The notes beneath the pieces are model-generated. The model was not told the origin of the DNA. It saw only the letters and a program-made list of their open reading frames with translations, and made no database searches. Shown here piece after piece: positions 60,801-64,000 of a stretch of DNA of 64,000 nucleotides. The position numbers were made by a program, and so were the translations under genes. Within the stretch, counting starts at the first letter, position 1. Each line of letters starts with the position of its first letter. The stretch is from Anisus vortex (lineage: Eukaryota > Mollusca > Gastropoda > Planorbidae): contig CASBPS010000114.1 of the NCBI GenBank assembly GCA_949126835.1, positions 62,001 to 126,000 on the forward strand, in the 5' to 3' direction.

Positions 60801-61653
60801 ATTCATACAAATGAACCATTATAAATTTAAGAAGAGTATAAAATTAAAATGATATCTCACATTAGTAAGGCTTATACCAGAATATGCATCATGTGGTTGG
60901 GACCCATCATTTAAAGAAAACATTAAACAATTAGAACACATTCACAACTCACAACTGACAATAGTAACACCAATAGTTCACTAAACCTAGAAACACCAGA
61001 AGACTGAAGGGCAAAGAGTAAAGTAGTAATAATACACAAGACATTACGCTCCAATTTAGAAATACAACCCATTAACAACATGTTGCAATGCTCGGATAAT
61101 CATAAGGACAAAAACACTTTCCTTATCCCTCATGTGAGAAAAAATGCATATACTCTTTATTTCTTTGTGGCATTTGGGAATGGAATGGGTTGCCTGAACA
61201 AACCTGGAAAACCAGTATCCTAACATAATTTAAAACATGAATAAAAATGCAAGACACGACTCGGACCACGATGAACGTAGGACGCAATAATCTTCTTTAT
61301 AGAAGGAGCGTCTGTAATATATGCGATGCGATAAAAGTACTATGAAATTTAAACTGTATATAATCCGGTAAAAATATTACTAACATTGTTTTTATAAAGT
61401 TTATGTATAATAATATATATGTACTAAATTATAAGCTAGGAAAACATACCTCTATTGTATATCTCTATACTAGTGATATTCGATGTTGGAAATGTTACTT
61501 GAAACCATGGATTGTGATCTTCTTCACCAGTGTGTGAACAATGACCGTCACCTAAGGTATCGTTTATATTTCCATCAACTGCTTTTTCTGATCCACAATC
61601 ATTATCGTAAGTACTGGATTGGGTGGTCTGTCGATTTAGTGCTACATTTACAC
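42900..61653 (-). CDS. Gene C: adhesion GPCR with FTP-EGF ectodomain (21 exons seen, 5' end missing)
   Basis: Exons: 61450-61653, 60421-60642, 60133-60264, 58556-58653, 56843-57016, 56607-56789, 54627-54807, 52034-52171, 51535-51607, 51158-51272, 50752-50798, 49858-49972, 49324-49424, 48859-48961, 48449-48596, 47774-47843, 46107-46173, 45521-45606, 44762-44888, 43796-43837, 42900-42992. They total 2519 bp and stay in frame from a phase-1 entry to a TAA (about 839 codons). Order: FTP domain, one EGF, GAIN (about codons 187-561) with GPS, seven TM helices, short tail ending MTSSLPNL. The family couples an extracellular adhesion head to G-protein signalling through a tethered agonist freed by GPS self-cleavage. 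The signal-peptide exon was not found in 61654-64000 and is probably beyond the right edge. Confidence 0.88.
46850..47200 (-). mobile_element. LINE family LA 3' ends in gene C intron
   Basis: Reverse copies of LA landmarks: AATCTAGTCTTGCATTTTTA, GGGAACCCATTCCATGCC, and a further 3' end near 47150 (GATTGCGTCCTACGCTCATC). Confidence 0.7.
49858..50798 (-). CDS. Gene C exons 11-12: GPS motif and tethered agonist
   Basis: 50752-50798 gives NSKPACVFLKSLP and joins in phase 2 to 49858-49972: SGRTTWSETGCKI, then DDHINCTCNHLTTFAVLASP. All four GPS cysteines (CVF, GCK, CTC) and two tryptophan-type positions bar one are in place. The His-Leu/Thr cleavage triad is intact (HL then T). TTFAVLA matches the usual tethered-agonist consensus. 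Confidence 0.92.
51158..54807 (-). CDS. Gene C exons 7-10: GAIN domain
   Basis: Segments TLVSLTDIVTSSQQRIWQDV, VEFGTVHKDIVYPNP, RIEYSVIVIKNEQ and RNESRGRKIVSDILALSVNV then SSVELTFGVLK join through phases 1, 1, 2 and 0. The VSDILALSVN...V-L-TF pattern is the GAIN subdomain B strand region before the GPS. Every junction has consensus GT-AG sites. Confidence 0.82.
51764..51803. repeat. AT dinucleotide microsatellite
   Basis: About 20 uninterrupted AT units in a gene C intron. Shorter AT runs occur near 29055 and 39468. Confidence 0.9.
52330..52700 (+). mobile_element. LINE C-terminal fragment
   Basis: The plus frame reads WWMRTNREVYELYEDPTIVA, then IKKSRLRWTGHLEQMPNSRG. After a frameshift it reads DDVEMDLRQMGVQA and DRSEWKEVVRQTRVLHGL. 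These are typical LINE RT C-terminal motifs; the copy lies in gene C intron 7 and is antisense to it. Confidence 0.85.
52720..53235. other. T-rich intronic stretch
   Basis: Low-complexity T/A-rich DNA. I see no feature in it. Confidence 0.4.
53240..53520 (+). mobile_element. tRNA-derived SINE, family S1
   Basis: tRNA-like head with box A (TGGCTAAGCCGAGGC) and box B (GGGTTCGAATAC, from 53291). The body CCCGGGACTTGAGTG, CCTGAGTCTAC, CAGCTCTGATGGGTACCTGA is shared with 19275-19512. It is the best-preserved long copy in the window. Confidence 0.82.
54270..54375 (-). mobile_element. Possible tRNA-derived SINE head
   Basis: The minus strand has CTGGATAGCGTAGTCGACAG (box-A-like) and GGGATCGACCC (box-B-like) at suitable spacing. 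The body differs from S1 and S2. Low certainty. Confidence 0.4.
54808..55090. repeat. 57-bp tandem repeat abutting gene C exon 7
   Basis: About five units of GATGGGAAATATACATATTT, GATATGAACACAATGAACTC, CTCTGATAGTAGATTGT. 57 bp is 19 codons, and on the minus strand two frames stay open through the array. The splice acceptor CCCATCAG of exon 7 lies in the unit nearest the exon; the other units have CCCATCAC or CCATGAC at that place. Confidence 0.9.
55091..56060. other. Gene C intronic DNA
   Basis: Mixed composition with a GC-richer block near 55390-55640 and short AC/AT runs near 55680-55815. Short frames on both strands have no recognisable domains. Confidence 0.4.
56065..56250 (+). mobile_element. 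tRNA-derived SINE, family S1, diverged
   Basis: Head GGTGGCCAAGCGACAGC with box B GGCTCGAATCC (56113-56123). The body is shortened (TGATTCTACCCATACCTGAC, GGCGGCTGCGCATTGTCA). Confidence 0.65.
56607..58653 (-). CDS. Gene C exons 4-6: start of the GAIN domain and a possible cassette exon
   Basis: 58556-58653 ends CVLSQVSNLVNK in phase 0. 56607-56789 starts IKNVSKEDFTKAINEVSDVI, so NLVNK-IKNVSKEDF reads smoothly as GAIN subdomain A. Between them, 56843-57016 (174 bp, phase 0-0) encodes SKNDNFLRQTPIKAGYNLDV and so on and has a GC donor (CAG then GCATAAG). Including it or skipping it both keep the frame. Confidence 0.7.
57235..57730. repeat. About 16-bp tandem repeat (TTTAATATCACGTTAG)
   Basis: About 30 imperfect units in the gene C intron between exons 4 and 5. 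Variation is mostly in the GTTAG/GTTTG part, suggesting an old array. Confidence 0.92.
58818..59038. repeat. 65-bp tandem repeat, about 3.4 units
   Basis: Units start at 58818, 58883, 58948 and 59013 (GTGTACAGATGAAGCAAAAC, TACCATTGAGTAAACCCTAG, CTGACTGACGAATACATCAT). They are nearly identical. Confidence 0.95.
59510..60085 (+). mobile_element. LINE family LA copy split by a second LINE fragment
   Basis: 59510-59694 encodes MLKCSDKLKDTSTFLIPYAR, then YYFFLSGIRALNGL. Its 3' tail resumes at about 59985-60085 (AATGCAAGACTAGATTCGGG). The DNA between ends in a GTT-rich run. On its minus strand near 59815-59890 it reads TVDHFLLECPELTDLR, a CCHC-type LINE C-terminus. Confidence 0.75.
60133..60264 (-). 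CDS. Gene C exon 3: EGF module
   Basis: A 132-bp phase 1 exon encoding CQQGFYGDDCFDLC, then HCSTTTCN, CTCKPGYIGTRCDQ. It has the same type and length as the EGF exons of gene A, especially 23294-23425 (CKPGYQGRQCDQ). Confidence 0.9.
60421..61653 (-). CDS. Gene C exons 1-2: FTP domain
   Basis: Exon 61450-61653 (204 bp) reads GVNVALNRQTTQSSTY, then EKAVDGN, GHCSHTGEEDHNPWFQVTFP and IEIYNR. Exon 60421-60642 reads HRLMGFKLQLYN, QSIYTINYN, SKALITQ, FVTICEIKIFG. These are strong FTP/F5/8C hallmarks, better preserved than in gene A. The HCSHTG and VTICEIxIFG segments match fucolectin-type domains. The intron contains a plus-strand LA LINE. Confidence 0.9.
60730..61325 (+). mobile_element. LINE family LA, longest copy
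   Basis: Reads NKTLGFIQMN, then LVRLIPEYASCGWDPSFKEN, IKQLEHIHNSQ (RT thumb motifs: EYAS-WDP, LE-xQ). The LA C-terminus and 3' tail end at about 61320. It lies in the FTP intron of gene C, antisense to it, with multiple stops. Confidence 0.82.
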
Positions 61654-62159
61654 CTTTAAAGAAATAAATTCCAAAAAACACGTTATAATATTCATTATAG
61701 TTTTGTTTACTATATTGTTATAGTAAGCCCTATAATAATATAATTTACTGGCCAAGAAAATTAGTTAAGCTATAGGTTAAAGTTGAGTATACTAATTTAA
61801 AATGTATTTTTACCAATTATCAAATTTTATTGTAAAAATTTTTTAAATGTGTATATTTATTATATGTTGTTTTTTTTTTGCATTTTATTACAGAAACCAG
61901 AGATCATATTAAGAACGAGTCGAACACAATTTAACTGATTTGTACTGTACATTTATTATTAACGTTAGTTAAACAAGCACACACACATACATACAATAAA
62001 AAGGCACTAACTTCTAACTGTATCACTATGGACTTGTATATTTAAGAATTCAAAGATAAATGTGACCACTATTAAGCAAAACTGTCTTTTAATTTCTAAA
62101 TTTCTAAATTGTATTAAACCTTAAGCTTTAGATATCTAATATCGCAACAAGAAAACCTT
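61654..62159. other. Flank upstream of gene C exon 1
   Basis: AT-rich. No upstream FTP, EGF or signal exon recognised. Confidence 0.45.
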
Positions 62160-62400
62160 AAAAACAAAGTTTTTATTATACTCCCTTTCTTTGCAAACTA
62201 AGTTTACCATTTCCACTTCACTATAAAACTAAAAAAATTTGAATCGGTAATGTCGGCAAATACACATCTAATTATAACGATTGCGCATTTAAAAAAAAAA
62301 CTTGCTTTTGTTTCGGCTATATTGTGTCTTTTATCATTCGTATTTATTTCGTAAAAACTAACATATCCGAAAAGTTTATGTACTTCCGTCAAAGTCAGGT
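62160..62400. repeat. Interspersed repeat, partner of 23540-24260
   Basis: Carries TTTCGGCTATATTGTGTC, GTATTTATTTCGTAAAAAC and ACATATCCGAAAAGTTTATG in the same order as 23620-23880. Confidence 0.65.
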
Positions 62401-62590
62401 GTGTTGATTAACCTAATAGTTTATGTACTTCCGTCAAAGTCAGGTGTGTTGATTAACCTAATAGTTTATGTACTTCCGTCAAAGTCAGGTGTGTTGATTA
62501 ACCTAATAGTTTATGTACTTCCGTCAAAGTCAAGTGTGTTGATTAACCTAATAGTTTATGTACTTCCGTCAAAGTCACGTGTGTTGACTA
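62362..62590. repeat. 45-bp tandem repeat, about 5 units
   Basis: Units of CGTCAAAGTCAGGTGTGTTG, ATTAACCTAATAGTTTATGT, ACTTC. 45 bp is 15 codons, which explains a spurious repetitive plus frame. The repeat grew from the edge of the interspersed repeat just to its left. Confidence 0.93.
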
Positions 62591-63230
62591 TCCAACTAAA
62601 ATTTGTTTAGAGCAGGATAGGTGAGAATTTACACTAAATTTGTTAGTGCATCGGACAACTCAGGACTATTAACATCACTATTTTGTCTAACCAGGCCGGT
62701 GCTGTTTAACTTAACTAATTATTTTACTATTTTATCGCCAGTGCAACGTAGTCACTTAGTTTGTAATTGTCATATCAATTTATCGCGCAATTAGACTTTA
62801 AGTTTTTGCATGATTCCATCGGCTTTACTTTATTTCACATGCTTTAGCAATCAGTTTTGACAACAGTATTTTCCTAATCAAAAGAAACGTTAATACCGGG
62901 ATTTTTCCAAAACCAGTTTTGCGGTTCTAGAAAATGGTTTTAAACTGGATTTAGGTTGCTTCCCCCTCCGCGCGCCAAAAACGAATACAGTTCGAAAACG
63001 CCAAGTGTGCACAAAAAGCCAAATGTGCACAAAAAGCCAAATGTGAATACTTTATCAGGTGAGATAAAAAAATATGTTGAAGGGGAGACATGGACAAAAA
63101 TGACAGCGGAATAGCCTCCGGCCATCGCGTGCAAATGTCGACTATAGTCAGTAAACACCGATTATTGCTTTTAGTAATATTGAACTGCTATACTATATCA
63201 ATAGCTATATTCACAAAAGATTGACCTATG
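62591..63230. other. Intergenic or upstream region
   Basis: No gene. A triplet of CAAATGTGCACAAAAAGC-like units lies at 63000-63045. Confidence 0.4.
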
Positions 63231-63231
63231 A

Positions 63232-63445
63232 TTTGCGACATGTCCATTGGACTTTTTCCTCTTTGTTTCTAACCCTCCCTGGCATGTGTCGCATGTACAA
63301 CAATAAGCCTTCACTTGCTTGTTCATTTTTGGCCACGTAAATTCTTGCATGAGTTCTCGTATAGCTTTGATGTCCACTCATAGGCGTCTCGTGACCGACT
63401 TGTAGTATAGATGCACGTAGTGTTTCGGGGATAACAGAGCTACAA
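63232..63445 (-). pseudogene. Ty3/gypsy integrase zinc-finger relic
   Basis: The minus strand reads VIPETLRASILQVGHETPMS then GH. After a frameshift it reads AIRELMQEFTWPKMNKQVKA then YCCTCDTCQGGLETKRKKSN. H-x-GH, FxWPxM and CxxCDxCQ are the HHCC integrase N-terminal region. No other domains remain in the window. Confidence 0.75.
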
Positions 63446-64000
63446 CTACATTTACAGATTAACTATAGACACGGTAAGTCTATAAATATGTAGTACATTA
63501 TTTGATTAAAAACTAGATTGTTAATTTTTTCTAAACAGTTCACTGTTAAGCTGCTTGATATAAATTTTTATTTAAGATGTCTATAAAAGCGAAACAAATA
63601 TGATCACAATAAAACAAACGCAAGGACTACAATTAAACACAAAGGATTTTAAATAATTCGTTTTTTTGCTTACTTGCCCCACTCAATTGCGCATGCCTAA
63701 AATTTGAACCCGATGGAATACATTGATAAAGTTTATAGCATTATATAAAATTGCTATAAAAGATTTAAGTTTTACTTTCTATAATGTTTCAGGTTTAAAA
63801 AGAACAATTATAACACTTACATCTAATAATGTATTTATTTATTGTGTATTGTGAGTATTTAAAACAACGTAAACTGTAATTAGTATATAATATATTGCAT
63901 ATAATCATTACATATTAACTTACATTGGTAAAATTTTGCTAGGGAATACCAACTATATTTAAAACGTGAGTGCATTGCTCGAATCAATATGTTTACATTA
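63446..64000. other. AT-rich end of window
   Basis: I see nothing supportable. The 5' end of gene C may lie beyond this edge. Confidence 0.4.

Noticed and set aside
61436..61681. ATG at 61681 as the true start of gene C (MFFGIYFFKG...).
   Set aside because: The sequence just upstream of 61653 is a good acceptor (TTTCTTTAAAG) and the exon enters in phase 1 like the gene A equivalent, so an upstream signal exon is expected.
62401..62610. A 69-aa plus frame with 15-residue repeats.
   Set aside because: It is a direct translation of a 45-bp tandem repeat with no other coding support.

Overview
The window looks like AT-rich genomic DNA from a mollusc, most likely a heterobranch gastropod; the species cannot be named from sequence alone. 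The reasons are: genes split into many short exons with GT-AG introns; fucolectin-like (FTP / F5/8-type-C-like) domains joined to EGF modules; an adhesion GPCR; a somatomedin-B protein; many 5'-truncated LINEs, tRNA-derived SINEs, LTR and DNA transposons, and satellite arrays. I saw no bacterial features, rRNA genes, functional tRNA genes or CRISPR. All cellular genes that I can support lie on the minus strand.

Layout. 1-4488: the 5' half of a Ty3/gypsy-type LTR retrotransposon on the minus strand (LTR, proline-tRNA primer site, one Gag-Pol frame). Its integrase comes before its reverse transcriptase, the Gmr1-like order, and the element runs off the left edge. 4489-8830: interspersed repeats and a 44/51-bp tandem array. 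8843-10525: a single-exon secreted somatomedin-B protein whose frame is broken by one TGA before a GPI-like tail. 10526-19770: satellites (about 41 bp CT-rich; 40 bp), a TAGGCC-rich stretch, a decayed hAT transposon with a nested LINE, and a SINE with a local duplication. 20000-20290: a broken receptor tail exon.

21925-34258: gene A, complete in 12 exons and 650 codons plus stop. It encodes a single-pass type I receptor: signal peptide, EGF, divergent FTP-like domain, FTP domain, five EGF modules, TM helix and short tyrosine-containing tail. 36048-36278: a second related tail exon, truncated by a stop. 37840-42464: LINE relics and an internally deleted LTR element with a 4-bp target duplication. 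42900-61653: gene C, 21 exons covering everything except the 5' end. It encodes an adhesion GPCR with an FTP-EGF ectodomain, GAIN domain, cleavage-competent GPS and seven-helix domain. 61654-64000: repeats and a gypsy integrase relic.

How the genes relate. Gene A and gene C carry the same FTP-EGF extracellular module. In both, the FTP domain is split at the same place, the first-half exon is exactly 204 bp, and all module introns are in phase 1. One neighbourhood therefore holds the same putative glycan- or pathogen-binding head on a single-pass receptor and on a self-cleaving GPCR, plus broken duplicates of the single-pass tail. This is the most interesting system in the window. The splice models were built by hand from consensus sites and frame continuity: all 12 exons of A sum to 1953 bp (651 codons) and all 21 exons of C stay in frame through to a stop.
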